Source of the DNA: Lepas anatifera
Taxonomy: Eukaryota > Arthropoda > Thecostraca > Lepadidae
Length of the DNA stretch: 64,000 nucleotides
Assembly (NCBI GenBank): GCA_034440635.1
Contig: JAOTON010000773.1
Span: forward strand, 1,051,501-1,115,500
Direction: 5' to 3'
The position numbers and the translations under genes were made by a program. The notes beneath the pieces were generated by a model that did no database searches, was not told the origin of the DNA, and saw only the letters and a program-made list of their open reading frames with translations. This document shows, in pieces, positions 11,301-22,849 of this stretch (positions are counted from its first letter, which is position 1; the number at the start of each line of letters is the position of its first letter).

Positions 11301-11943
11301 CGCCGGAAAACAGGAACACCATTCAGTGAAGAAAACGAGTCGAAGTATAAAACGCACTTACATCCATACATATATTTGGAACACACACACACATATACGT
11401 ACATAACCACAGGTGAAAGAGCACACGAGGCAACAATAAATGCAGATGAGGTGTAGTGTGTATGCTCAATTAGCAAAAAATTGCGTAGGTGGTTTGTATC
11501 ATAAAAAAGACAGGGCAAGGGAAAAGAAAAAAGTAAAAAAAGTATAAAAAATCATGGGTTAGTGTTTATTCACGGCCAGTGTATATATGTATGGGCCAGT
11601 TATAGTCGGCCAGTGTATACTTAAAGAGGCTACAAGCTATGTACAAACAATCACACATGTACAATGTATATATATGTACATGTATATATATGTACAAACA
11701 ATCACACATCGCCACTCTGGCCCAGCATTGGACATGCAGCGACAAACTGGTGAGTGTGGAGAACAAGTATTGATGTGGTGTTGCAACTGACGTGGGTTTT
11801 GTGGTGATGATGCATAGAGGGGTGATGACTGGCGACACTGCTGTGACTTCACAGCTGATGTGGATGTGTGAATGGTGATTGGGTGACGTGGGTGATAGTA
11901 TATAGACTGGTGAAGTGTGAATGGTGATGTTGCTGCGCTCTGT

Positions 11944-11972
11944 TCATGTTCTCCAGTGGCGCTGGTCTCGGT
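11944..11972 (-). CDS. Terminal exon F2 of tandem unit 2 (coding part)
   Basis: The acceptor CTCTTCTGTTTTCAG has a strong pyrimidine tract and matches in position and style F3 at 25605. Joined to D2 (phase 1) it adds about nine residues (DRDQRHWRT) and a stop, leaving most of the exon as 3' UTR. An AATAAA lies on the minus strand near 11563. A different frame stays open to 11637 but would need another splice phase. Confidence 0.35.
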
Positions 11973-12370
11973 CTGAAAACAGAAGAGAAAAGGTATCAAG
12001 GAACATGTTTTTTTGTAATACCTGTACTTATGTATGGTGTTTGGTCAGGACTGAAGATCGCATGTGGATACGGGACCGTGTAGCACTGACATTGCCAGCA
12101 CTAGATGATCAATGAACTTAATAACACTGCATTAATTTATTTTATTTTATCAAACTCGTTCTACCTCAATCCATAGTCAACCACCAACCATCCACTGATT
12201 CAGCCAAATTGGAAATTATTCTGGACCCAGTGATGTATTATCACTTTGCTGACCTTCTCAACGGTTAATTTCACTGTATTACCAATTATAGCCCATATTT
12301 ACGTAACGTGAAGCACAATATAAGACAGTGATCGTACACTCGGCACCACCCGGCCAGCACCATGCCTCAC

Positions 12371-12734
12371 CTGAACCTGGCCGGCACGCTTCAGCGTCAA
12401 TGAGCAGTAGCGGCGTCAGCAGCCGCACCTTCTCCTCCTCCGTCTCCTGCTCGACGTCCTGCTGCAGAAGGTAGCGCAGTTTGAGCGCCTCCAGCCGCTC
12501 CTGCTCCTGCTGGATCCGCTGCTGAAGGCGCTCAATCTCCTGCAGCTGTTGTTCACGCTGCTGCCGGCTCCTGCCGCTCCCGCTGTTGTTCAGCTCGCTG
12601 CAGCTCCCGCCTCTGAAGGTGGGCGCGCTCCTCGTGGCGGCGCTGTTGCTGGAGCCGCGACGACGATGGTTTCTTCGAGGCTCTAGGCCGTGACTCCGCC
12701 GTGGCGGCCTCAGTGGTAGAGGTTTCATCCTCGG
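12371..12734 (-). pseudogene. Coiled-coil exon D2 of tandem unit 2, frameshifted
   Basis: Starts EDETSTTEAATAESRPRASK, then a long heptad-type region: RLQQQRRHEERAHLQRREL in one frame, and EIERLQQRIQQEQERLEALK, LRYLLQQDVEQETEEEKVRL in the next. One extra C near 12570, in a GCCGGCAGCAG context, separates the two frames; without it one frame would run the whole exon. The donor is CAG/GTGAGG. The D3 acceptor AG is AC here, and the AG 12 nt further in (GTTCTTCAG) preserves phase. Predicted role: a charged coiled coil for oligomerisation (inference). No enzyme motif. Confidence 0.6.
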
Positions 12735-12929
12735 CTGAAGAACAACGTGGAAAGAAGAGGAAAATATTAGTTTTGCATTTTTCTGTGCTATTTTGTGTTG
12801 CGTTACGGTTACTTATTTCCCGCTCCGCTGCCAGACATCCGACACGTGATGTTACTGGGATACGAGTGTGTTGTGCCAGTCTAGGCACACAGCGGTCTCC
12901 GGTCACAGGATGCCTCAGGCGCACAGGTC

Positions 12930-12985
12930 ATTGACTGGCCAATCAGAAGGTGGCGGCGGATATCGGCCATCACGTGACATTGGCG
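12930..12985 (-). promoter_or_regulatory. CCAAT box plus E-box upstream of exon D2
   Basis: GGCCAATCAG at about 12938 and ATCACGTGACAT at about 12970 repeat the arrangement seen in unit 1. An open frame runs from about 12924 through the intron into exon D2; a similar one exists in unit 1 (7659 into D1). Confidence 0.3.
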
Positions 12986-13544
12986 TGCTCAGGCTCAGAC
13001 CGCGGTACAATTTGGCTTTTGAAAGCTGATTTATCCATCCTCCATTGGTGCCCGGGAACATAGTATAGTCATTTTGTTCAGCAACTAGGGGATGTTATCG
13101 TGCATGGTTTTAAATTGTAGTGTCATGGTTATTTTCCCAGTTAACCAGCCAAGTATTATTATTTTTGCATTCCAAAATAGATTTCAGATAAAAGAAGCCA
13201 TATTTATCAGTTTATACATAAATTTGATCCCCGACATATGCTCATGGAGATGTCAACAGCTTTCGTTGAAGCGTGTTGTTCATTCATTCTGCTTGTACTG
13301 GTAGCGCCTTATTGCATTTCACTTCCACGCCAACACTCCCCGTTCTTTGGTAGTACGTGCTAAAAAAAGATTGGTATCCAATCCTTGCGCAACGTTTTAA
13401 GAAACTGAAGGATGTAAGTGATGCAAAATCCACCAAGTATTGTCATTCTACTCTTCGTTTGGTATTAAAACTGGGAACTCCTATCACAAAACATGCATAT
13501 AAGGACGTCACGCGCTCAGCTAAATAGTTCAGCAGAGTACTCAC

Positions 13545-13659
13545 ATTTGTTATGCGTCGGATGATCTTGCTCTGCCTCCTCGTCGGAGGAGGAGTCGGCG
13601 GCCGACTTCTTGCAGGAGGTCCCGATCGGCGTGAAGGACGCGTCCTGAATCACACCATC
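13545..13659 (-). CDS. Exon C2 of tandem unit 2
   Basis: Acceptor CATCTTCCACAG, donor GTGAGTACTC, 115 nt, phase 0 to 1. Encodes DGVIQDASFTPIGTSCKKS, then SSSDEEAEQDHPTHNK. This is a short polar exon with an acidic SSSDEEAE patch that could be a casein kinase 2 substrate (inference from composition). It is intact and matches C3 in phase and layout. It joins exon B (phase 0) to D (phase 1). Confidence 0.65.
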
Positions 13660-14269
13660 CTGTGGAAGATGTGAAGTGCTCATGAAGATACGAAGCAATG
13701 GAAATGATCCGGAGCTTGGTGTCTATTCACCTATTGGAGGAGATACCTTTTAAAAGAAATGGTAGACACAATGGACCTCAGCATGGTAAGCGTGTAATTT
13801 TTTTGTTGAAAATCTACATTCCTCGTACTTCTCGCAGAACATTTATTCGTGACCTGACTCAATGCCTAGCTTATATTTATCAATTCACCCTGCCATATTA
13901 AGCATTACAGGTAAAGATACCTCCCAATCTGTAATTTGGTATACCAATGACATGTTTAAACTTTATTATAACACTGATTGAAAGTCTGAGCCAATGGACA
14001 AGGTTCAGTGATGTAAAATCCTCTGGAGCCTTTTGATTGAGAATGCATTTGAAGAAAACATATCTGGCGTCAGTACATTAGTCTATCACCACTAGAATAA
14101 ACGCTTACATGTCTTGTAAATGCGAGTCAATTATTTTTCCCTTGCAAAACAGATTCAAAAGACGAACAGCTCTTCACTTGGAAAGGATTTTTGCTCTTGG
14201 AAGAAAGCCATAACGGGCTTCATTGATGGCATGTGGCTAAATTGACCACAGAAAAAGGTGTCAACTGAC

Positions 14270-14453
14270 CTCGCGGTCCACGGCCAGACAGTATGTGCGG
14301 CTGAGCAGCGCTTTGGTGCGAAGCGGCACCTCCTTTTCTTCTCCTCCCTGTGCAGCTTCTGGAGTATATCTTCCAGGAGACGCAGCCGCGTCCATGGTCT
14401 GGAGCTGGGCTTCTTCTTGCGGGAGGAGACGTTGGGCTGGTTCAGCAGGTGGT
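14270..14453 (-). pseudogene. Exon B2 of tandem unit 2, one-base frameshift
   Basis: Acceptor CCCTCTCCAAAG, donor GAG/GTCAGT. Encodes HHLLNQPNVSSRKKK, PWTRLRLLEDILQKLHREEK in frame. A missing base in an A-rich run (GAAGAAAAGG) then shifts translation; the ancestral continuation EVPLRTKALLSRTYCLAVDRE is still readable in the next frame. Length 184 nt against 209 for B3 confirms loss of phase (184 mod 3 = 1, needed 2). The conserved core WTRLRLL..I..LHR is probably helical. Confidence 0.6.
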
Positions 14454-14892
14454 CTTTGGAGAGGGAGATTAAATGTTACCCCCCGTCCTAACCGGACGGT
14501 CGCCGACGGTTGGCGACCGTCGGCGTCAGTTGCAGAGTGGTAATTCTGGAGTTTTGGCCGGCAGAGGAAAGGTGCAGCTTTGGTAGCAATCTGGTAGCTC
14601 AAGTTGCGACGAACTTCTGCTTACCAACAATCAAAACGTAACTGGCATCAAGAACTATTAAAAGAACGATTCAGGAGAAAAAGTTAATCATGTCCAGTTT
14701 CCATGGATTTTCCAGCAAGAATTCCAATTTGAATTATTCTAAAATATGTCTTACATTTAATGACTAAAAACAACAGCAAACAACATGCATATCGGCTTCT
14801 GACGCAGGCCGTCGTCGTCAAAAGTTGGACATTGTTCAACTTTTGCTAAGACGCGTTGCAACGCCGTGCGACGCGTTGCGTCAGTGCGTTTT

Positions 14893-14975
14893 GTGTCCTA
14901 ACCAAAACTCCCGGTCGTTGCGGCAGATCGACGGCGTGCAACGCCTTGCGACGCGTTGCGTCTTGGTTAGGACAC
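14893..14975. repeat. 83-bp fold-back element with 13-bp inverted ends
   Basis: Perfect inverted repeats GTGTCCTAACCAA and TTGGTTAGGACAC bound CpG-rich sequence with GCAACGC/GCGTTGC words that extend leftward to about 14850. A related word, GTCCTAACCGGACGG, occurs at 14486. No clear target duplication. It lies in intron 2 of unit 2. Confidence 0.5.
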
Positions 14976-15055
14976 CGGGTACGTTTGGGAGTGGGCGAGG
15001 GAAGAGAGCTGGCTGCTCATGGCCACTTGCAAACATGCTCCAAATCTAGATTGGG

Positions 15056-15123
<68 letters not shown>
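15056..15123. repeat. (TA)n microsatellite
   Basis: Uninterrupted TA dinucleotides, about 34 copies, in intron 2 of unit 2. Confidence 0.95.
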
Positions 15124-15124
<1 letters not shown>

Positions 15125-15129
15125 ATTAT

Positions 15130-16074
15130 TACATACGTACAAATATTAAATTGGTGTAGTTTGGCAGCAGGTATTGATTTTTCCATTCTCGATAAAGATG
15201 ACCACATATCTCGCGTTGATAAATTTTCGGTTTGAAATCTTGATCCTTCGGACTAGCTTTTTCTGGTCTTTAGAGGAGTACTCAAACAATAGTTTTCCAA
15301 ATAAATCATGTTTTAACGTTCCGTCAATCAAATTAACATATTCAGGCATGTCATTTGGCACATATTTTTAAACAGTCATTAATACAGAACACTTCTAACT
15401 ATCCGTTCATTCGTCTCCGTTTGGTTATTTTTTTCAAAGAGCAAGCACCAAAAATTAGTTACAACTTCATGATATTGTCATGGAACGGCACCATCGTGAG
15501 AAAGAAGTTGTGATACTGTTTCAAAATTAGCCAAATATTTTATTTTTATTTTAGTTTTACGTTTCATATAAACTCAGGTTATTTATCTGAAAACCTATAT
15601 TCTACATTCTCACAAACGATAAGTTTATCGCATTCACACACCCATACATTCACCACAATGTTCTTCACTGTCTGGGCCCTCGTGGGGGCCCATCAAACGA
15701 AAGAATGCTGGATTGTGTGGCCAATTTCCGATGTCATTTCATAAATTAAAGGGCGATAGACTCAATCTAAATAAGTTGAATGCTGTCTTAGATTTAAGCC
15801 ATCGTGATGCGTGAAATGCTTTGGTAAAATAAATATCAATTTAATGAATATGAGCAAAACCAGGCTCCTTTTTTTGTATATTTTTTTGTAGTCGCTGTGA
15901 CGTACACCATGAATTTCAAAATATTGGGAAATTAATTTTCTAACTTAATGATTGTGCAATGCCTTTAAAAACAAAGCTGTTTTTAAAGGCATTAGTAGCT
16001 CATTAGAAACTTATAAATTTAATACCTCTACTATTAAAAATTGTTCTTAAAAGGTAAAACATCTAGGTACTCAC
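15130..16074 (-). other. Intron 2 of unit 2; no gene
   Basis: 15750-16074 is about 85% like 8620-8965 in intron 2 of unit 1, including TTTAAAAACAAAGCT. This confirms that the introns were duplicated with the exons. 15130-15700 has no recognised content. Confidence 0.6.
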
Positions 16075-16249
16075 GTTTCTGATCCAGGCTAACAATGACG
16101 GTGATTTCGTCATCCGACGACTCTGAAGAGCTCCAGGAGTCGCCGGCGACGCTGCCCCTCCACAGTGCCTCAGAAGCGGAGGAGCCGCAGGGGTCGGTGA
16201 GGACCACGGCCTTAGAGGGAGGACCGGTGACGTCACACTGGTCCTCTGC
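16075..16249 (-). CDS. Exon A2 of tandem unit 2
   Basis: Acceptor TCCTTTTGCAG, donor AAAC/GTGAGT, 175 nt, phase 0 to 1, no frame damage. Encodes AEDQCDVTGPPSKAVVL, then SASEALWRGSVAGDSWSSS, ESSDDEITVIVSLDQK. The serine/acid cluster is the part most like A1 and A3. Joins E (phase 0) to B (CA+C at the junction). Confidence 0.65.
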
Positions 16250-17345
16250 CTGCAAAAGGAGGTAACACACTGGTTAGGGTTTTACCCAATACTGACTTTT
16301 AATTGGCGTTATTTGACGTATCTAGGTCAACAGCATCATATTAAGTAGGTGGCTGATTTTGTATTCAGGTGATTGAGCAGTCGAGCACAGCCTAGTGAGA
16401 ACAGACTGTCCTTTGGGATGAGTGTATCTTTACAGCGAGAAGTTTTACAACCAGCAGCTTGCATACACAGACATTACAACATTTTTTTCATTTTTTTCCT
16501 TCTGCCGAAATATTTTGTCGATGCTTTGGCGACAGAAGGCAGGTTTATCACTCATCGTATCTGTAACATCTATGTCCTCAGCAAAACCCAGGATTATGGG
16601 TTTTGATCAAACTCCGAAGCTTCTGTTGGTAACAGCTAACTACATGGACCCAAAAGCGATGCCATAGAGGTAATTTACCCGTATTTCAACATTACATTCT
16701 ATAGATTATGATTTTCCATGGGTAGGAAAATACAGGCATAGTCTTATTCAAAAAGGGAAGTTATGTTTTTCAATTATTAGCCTGCCATTGTTTTCTAATC
16801 CTTGTGGTTAAAAAACGAAAAAAATGTTCCCTCTCAGGAATCAAATTCCATGAAGACTGTCACATGCTTTATCACTGGCCTTAATGCAAAGGGCTCCAAA
16901 TTACTTGTCTTGAACAATACAGATGGTATATTTTAACAGTCTACTGTGTTTTTGCTTGTCTCCGTCAAGTGATATTCTGAATATGGCCCAATATTTACGA
17001 ATAATTGTCTGTGGGGCGTGTATAGCGTTCCCAACCGAGGCCTGTCTTTTGAGAAATAATATGTGTTTTGTGTTGGGTGGTATTTGAGCTCATATCCAGC
17101 TGAATATTTTATTTTATGTTGATTATATTAGGTCCATTCGTGACAGGAACGTGCACAACCCCCATTACGCAAGTGCATGATAATCCTCTCCATCCGGCCA
17201 TATCGGTCCTAAGGGCGATTTTCCACTAAAAAAGATTTGACCCACGTTAAGCCATTTCAACCCAGTCAGGAGAAAAGCAATGAAGTCAATAGGCTGTCTG
17301 GCAATAGATATCATGTAAACGCGTGCTTAAACAACTCCGTTGTCA
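16250..17345. other. No gene recognised
   Basis: Intron-1 sequence of unit 2. Small open frames near 16373-16667 have no partner in the other units. Confidence 0.4.
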
Positions 17346-18322
17346 TTAGCCCCGGGTGGGCCTCCGAGCCAGCTCTGGCCTGGGAATGTGAATTTGAACA
17401 CCCCTCCCCCTCAAACTCGGCCCCTATGCGGAATAGCAAAAAACGTGAAGACTTGTGGATAGATCATACAAATTCATAAAGGAACTATATTAATCACTTT
17501 TTGGCTCAGGTCAATATTGAGTTCATGATGGTGGCATTTTGAGAAGTGTTTTTTGGCTTTGGCGTCTGACAGAGGTGAGTTAGAATCATTTTTAGGTACC
17601 ATTTGCTTCCTGCTGTCATGGCGGATCGAATGATGTATAATATGACCATACTAGGTCAAAGCACAAAAATGGCCTGACCTCAGGTCAGGTCAAGGTCACT
17701 TTCCAGCCTAGCATGGTCATTATGCATATCAATCGACTTGCAATAGAAATCCAAACGCAATGGTTTGAAAATAAAAGATTTAACATCATTTCATGCAAAG
17801 CTATTGACATAATTCTGAAAACTGGTTTGTAGCCCCAGATGACCTCTCAGAGGTCGCAGGTAAAAAAATGCGTTATGATCCTGGAAAGAGGCCCAATATA
17901 CTACAATTTGGAGCATATGACGGTATTCTCAGCTGTATCTACACAAATACAGCCCAATTTTTGTTTTTCGGGTGTATTTCCAATGGAGAGATCATGATCC
18001 GTATCTGACCCTAGGCCATCGATATTAAAAACCCGAAAATATATTTTGTAGCAATCTGTGGGCCCATTATGTGGTATAAGTTTCAATCCGATAGATTAAC
18101 CAATTTCTTGCTCATGCCACCTTAAAAAATGTTGGAGGTAAAGTCACTTGACCTGCACTGGTGACCTGACCTGAGATGGCCCAACGTAAAAATTTTGAGG
18201 AAAGTTGCGAAATTGATCAGGGATAAGGCGTGCCAAATACGGTGGCGCATCGTGCCGTCGTTTTTTGTGCCGCCGGAAATACCCGAGGGGGTATCAAGCA
18301 CACTCACTGGGACGAGGGTTGA
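17346..18322 (-). mobile_element. AGGTCA-rich TTAA element, 977 bp, inverted copy
   Basis: An inverted relative of 28414-29387: it begins TTAGCCCCGGGTGGGCCTCC and ends GACGAGGGTTGA, degenerate forms of the TTAA-flanked ends. The interior has many AGGTCA/TGACCT half-sites, for example near 17690 and 18150-18175. No coding capacity. Lies in intron 1 of unit 2. Confidence 0.7.
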
Positions 18323-20345
18323 CATATTATATCTGTCTTGAAAATTAATTTTTGTCTTTTTGAAGCAGTGTGTATTTTTTTGTAAAATTGTGTCGTACAG
18401 CATTTGGAGATAAAGCTGGTAATGTTCCGAAGCAAATAATATGTCAATGATAATGAAATAAACTATATCTTTGCACTTTTTAGAAAACATGACAATGTTT
18501 TGTGAGTAAAGGCCTTTCGAAAGATGAGTGCTAAAGAATCAATTTTTCAAGAGTCTCACGACGCCCGCGTCATTAAGGCTCGAATAGATTTTAGTTCGGT
18601 TATAGTCTCACCTTAATAAAATTCCTTGGGTTTCCAATGCTTGTAAAACAGATTGGATTGCACTCTTGAAACCTGTGTACCTCATGAAAACATGCTGTTT
18701 TCTGTGAAATTTACCAAACTTAAAACAATTTTTATAGGTTACAGAATAAAAATGCGTGTTTATATAACTGTTTTCTGCATAACTATAGCAGCATTAGACA
18801 CGTTTGACCTATTATCATCAATAAAATCAACCTTCCTGATCCTAAGCCAATGGTACAGCACCGCCCGTGTCCTACGCAAACGGTGGACACCAGCAGGACA
18901 AACCCTAGCCGGTTCCCAACCTCCAGCATGGGCCACTGGCGGACGCAGAGAGTTAAGGTGCCTTACCCTCCCCCAAAACTGCCAAAAACTGTCCGATTTT
19001 CTTAATAAACACTATGTTTTTACTATTTCTCCCGAGTTGCCCTCCCCTCCCCCTCGAAACGGAGCCCTTGCGTCCGACCCTGACATGGATCGACATGTCG
19101 CAAAATGTACAAGGTACGTAACGGAAATTATTTGAGCTACCCGCTTCTCCGCCCCCCAGGCCATCTTTTAACATGTTAACTGGGGGCCATTTGCCCCCGG
19201 TCGGCCGAAATGCCCCCAGTTCCCGGAAATTGACCCCCCAGTGAAATAGACATATGACTTAAAACTGACCAAATGCATACTCACCTAACGAAAATAAGAC
19301 AAAACTTCACCCGATGATTATAACTTAGTTCTATTTCTGGTCCAAAATTGGCAGTCCACAAAGAGTTGGTTAATGAATTCCGCCCGTGGCTGTCTGCTCC
19401 ATCGTGCGAAGACGAAACAAAGCGCGTAGTTACGGGAAATGTCAGCAAAACAGCCTCAGCATCAACTAATCACAACGCTGGAGATGAACGCTGGCCTACA
19501 ACCAATCAAACATCCTGTTCTATCCGACCGGAAGCTCACATCCCAGCCCGTGCCGTGACACTACATGATAATTTCACACGCAGTCAGTTGTCAGCGCTTA
19601 GAGCTCCTTCGTGGATTAGACGGGACACGGTGTAGTCAAAGTGCGTAGGACTGGTTGCTGGTGTGGCGGTATGAAGTGCTTAGCCTTCTTATTTATTATT
19701 GTGGTGGTAGCAGACATAAGCGTCGCCACCGGCAAAAAAGTGAGTGGGCCAGCCAAACTTCAACCTGATGCTGACAACAAACTTTCCACGTTAGTACCAA
19801 AAACTTTCCGAATGTGGGCTCCTCTTCACCTTCCGCTGCGGCTGATTGCAAAATTTTGGTTTACTCCCATTTTGGCTGAGATCAGGATATTTTTGGTCAA
19901 AAAGTGGAGGGGGTGATTGATGATGCTAAAAAATGTAATGGTTAAGTGTATAAAAACATTTGATGGCCACCCGGGGTTGGAAGGCTTCCTATTAGATGGG
20001 TACTGGGTAGTATGCTAAAAATATTGTGTCAAGTCAATGCCAAAGTGTCAATAATTAGTTCAAACAGTGATACAAGTCGCTTTTCTGCGGGTTTATGACT
20101 ACCGCAAGTGGTCGTTTTAGGCTCAAATCTGGCTTTTGTGGTGTTTATTTTGCTATTTTAGTGGAAATAAAATTTTGCCCCTCTTTGGCCCTTTTTCTAA
20201 CTCGGTTTGACCTTTCCCGTCGAAAAAAACCTGGCAGCCCTGGGCAGCATCTATAATCTCTAGACATGGAATATCACAAAAATTGGGAAACATATATTTA
20301 ACACTAACGCGTCAAAGTTTTATTAAACCTCTCAAAATGGGATCT
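18323..20345. other. No gene; old repeat fragments
   Basis: 19725-19910 (GTCGCCACCGGCAAAAAAGT, GGCTGATTGCAAAAT) matches 49543-49745, so it is a repeat family. 18925-18945 carries a CACTGGCGGACGCAG word like a MITE end. Open frames here look incidental. Confidence 0.45.
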
Positions 20346-20349
20346 TGAT

Positions 20350-20670
20350 CCCCTCATTGGCGGACGCACCGGGGGGCATTCCAGTCATGGCCCCCAAAGC
20401 GCTGGAGGGGGGGCAAACTATCTTTTGCCCCCCACAAAGTCCAGATAAATTTTTGAAAAAGGTGTTTACACTAGGTCTGTCAAGCAAAATATATTTGCTC
20501 CCACCTCCCCCAGGAGAGCAATCATGTACTCGGAGAGGTAGCTTATACTAGGTCTGTCCAGCACCCAAAATGCACGTCCCACGTCCCACCCCCCCACCCC
20601 CACTCCCCCCAGGAGGAGAGGAAGACTTGGTTTGCCCCCTCCCAAAACTCGGGTCTTCGTCCGCCCCTGG
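20350..20670. mobile_element. C-rich MITE-like repeat
   Basis: Bounded by GGCGGACGCACCGGGG at the left and TTCGTCCGCCCCTGG at the right, an imperfect inverted pair typical of old hAT MITEs. The CTAGGTCTGTC word occurs twice inside. Target duplication not evident. Confidence 0.4.
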
Positions 20671-20967
20671 ATCCCCTGAATACACTATAATAGCCAGCAC
20701 AAGAAATGCCTCCCACTGACTTTTCCTTAAAAAATGCCCTGCCCCCCCCACCTTCAAAATGGCGCGTGGTGGAAAGTCCGATTGCAGTAATTGGACTGAA
20801 ATGAATATTTATTCCATGCACTTGCCTGTCATTGCACTTGCATCTATATTTTCATTTTGCAGAATGTTTTGTTGGAAACATGAGTGGAGACACAGGGAAG
20901 GCTGGGGGAGGGGTTCAGAGCCCCATGGATTTTGAATGTCTTTTAAGCTTTGTGTAGGGCTTGTATT

Positions 20968-21850
20968 GCCGTGCCAACGTTAACCCAACCAGGACCCCCC
21001 CACGCCCCGTGGACCGAGAAGAGATCTCCAGCCATGGTTAAAAATATATGTTCACTTCAGAGATGGCAAGGCTAGGCCTCTTGCTTAAGAGTATTGCCAT
21101 TGGCGTTCGGAGGCCTATCTCCCAGATTAGATAAGCATTATCTCCCAGATACCGGACTAGAGGATCCTCGAAAATTACACGATTGGCTGATTTGACAGAC
21201 AAGGACTGCAAGAAACAGCTATGCTACCGTCCTTATATGGAAATCACATGCTAAGCATGGATTTTGACCATTGACAATGCCTTCGGTTATGATCTATTGT
21301 TACCTTGGTCGGAGGCGGACTACCAGAAGATGGCTTCAACGTGGTGGAGCGCATGGTCACAATGTCACGGAGACGGAAAAACCACGTGTTGGCTCTCAGT
21401 AAGGGCTGACAACTTCCATTCACTTCTCCCCTTCCCACGCTCTGAAGGCAGGTTTAGCGCCGGTGACCCTTCCGTGGGCTCCCGAGCTATCGGTGGGATG
21501 CCCCCCCCGGCGCCGAGTGACCGATGGGGTGTCTGCCACCACGTGGCGAACGAATGGTAAGGGAAACGTGGCGGCCGTGTGATAGCAGCCATGGACCTCA
21601 GACGAACCAGCGCTCGTTGCTATGTTTGAAATCGCACACGTATATAAGCAGATGAATGCATGTACACATACAATATCCAGACACCGACAAAATATAGTTC
21701 GAGTAAGCTTGCACAAGAATACGAACTTTGATCCCTAACCCCGTTTAGGCCTTTCGTGTATGTTTAGCAACTTATTTCTGAAGGTTATGGGCTCGAAAAA
21801 TGATTTCTGAACTTTATTTTGCACGTGAAGGAGAAAGCCGAGCAAATGAA
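20968..21850 (-). repeat. Intron-1 duplicated segments, unit 2 copies
   Basis: 20968-21180 pairs with 9147-9347, and 21240-21850 with 9845-10420 and 1-440. Order and spacing are conserved. Confidence 0.65.
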
Positions 21851-22236
21851 TTATGTAAGCATTACGACCTGCTGCTATAAGAATGTGCATGCCTTAATCG
21901 ATGTAGGCGTGAAAAATTAGGTGAGATTTGGAACTACATTGTCATAAGTCCCGCCATGATTAAATATTAAATTAATATACGCTACATGAAACATAAAAAC
22001 AGTGCTGAAAACCAATACAGGAATAAATTGTATCCTAAAATGACTTGTGGTGTAGGGATATTACAGCAAAATAGTATAGATACCCTTTTTATTCTATCTC
22101 ATCTCAATTATGAGCTTAAATGATTGCCAAGAAGATATTCAAGTGTATGGGCATGTACCGTTAGAGGCAATGTCGTGCACACAACAATGAACGGCATGGT
22201 CAACAACCACTGCAACAGAAGCTTCCTGGGACTCAC

Positions 22237-22287
22237 CTCTTTCGAGACAGCTTCCTCCAGGGGCTTCTTGCTCTTCGTGGGGCTCAT
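22237..22287 (-). CDS. Start exon E of tandem unit 2
   Basis: The ATG opens MSPTKSKKPLEEAVSKE, ending at a GTGAGT donor in phase 0. The next exon in order, A2 at 16249, starts in phase 0. The same exon at 805-855 differs by two residues. A TTTACTGCAG just upstream could act as an acceptor, so an internal exon read in another phase cannot be excluded. I prefer the start-exon reading because every downstream phase then agrees. Confidence 0.5.
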
Positions 22288-22435
22288 CCTGATCGCTGCA
22301 GTAAACACTGGGGTAACGCAGTGACGCAGGACCTGTGTACTGGGGCAGACCTCGACGCACAATGACCCCTGGTGGACAGCACCCCCAGTTTTATCTCTTC
22401 GGGTGGTGCGCTAAGGCCGTGGAACCCCTTGCGTT
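22288..22435 (-). promoter_or_regulatory. Conserved 5' flank of exon E
   Basis: Matches 856-1000 closely, for example GACCTCGACGCACAATGACC and ACCCCTTGCGTT. Homology stops soon after 22435. Candidate 5' UTR and proximal promoter of unit 2. Confidence 0.3.
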
Positions 22436-22696
22436 CATATTCCCGCAGTCCACCCGCGGCGCCCCGCCTGGACTTTTGACTCTTGGCAAAGGTTTACTGT
22501 TTGCCTTGCTCCCCTGAGTATGTGCTGTTCGTTTTGCACGTGAAATGGCCGCGGAGCAGCATATAAGGTATACGGTGCCGCCATGAACTGTCCTGTTGGG
22601 AGGTATCTCGGAGACCAAAGTACTCTTATTCAATGAATCTGCAGGATTATTTATCTCGGACCTCGGTTCGAGAAGATGCAACACTAAAACAAAAAG

Positions 22697-22769
22697 CTCT
22701 CTCTCTCTCTATCTCTATCTCTATCTCTATCTCTACTCTCTCTCTTTCTCTTTCTCTTTCTCTTTCTCT

Positions 22770-22843
<74 letters not shown>
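22697..22843. repeat. (CT)n microsatellite with CTATCT and CTTTCT variants
   Basis: Pyrimidine tract on the plus strand. The Ser/Leu and Arg/Glu frames across it are artefacts. Confidence 0.95.
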
Positions 22844-22847
<4 letters not shown>

Positions 22848-22849
22848 TC

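Noticed and set aside
11637..11971. Exon F2 read as a long coding exon (about 110 residues)
   Set aside because: Its frame does not agree with the D2 donor phase, and it runs into TA-rich simple sequence.
17680..18180. Dense AGGTCA sites as a single enhancer of the tandem gene
   Set aside because: The same sequence recurs at several places with transposon ends, so it is element content; regulatory use is possible but not shown here.
22139..22362. Longer frames through exon E (84 and 73 residues)
   Set aside because: They ignore a strong GTGAGT donor conserved in the other E copy; the 17-codon start exon fits phases better.
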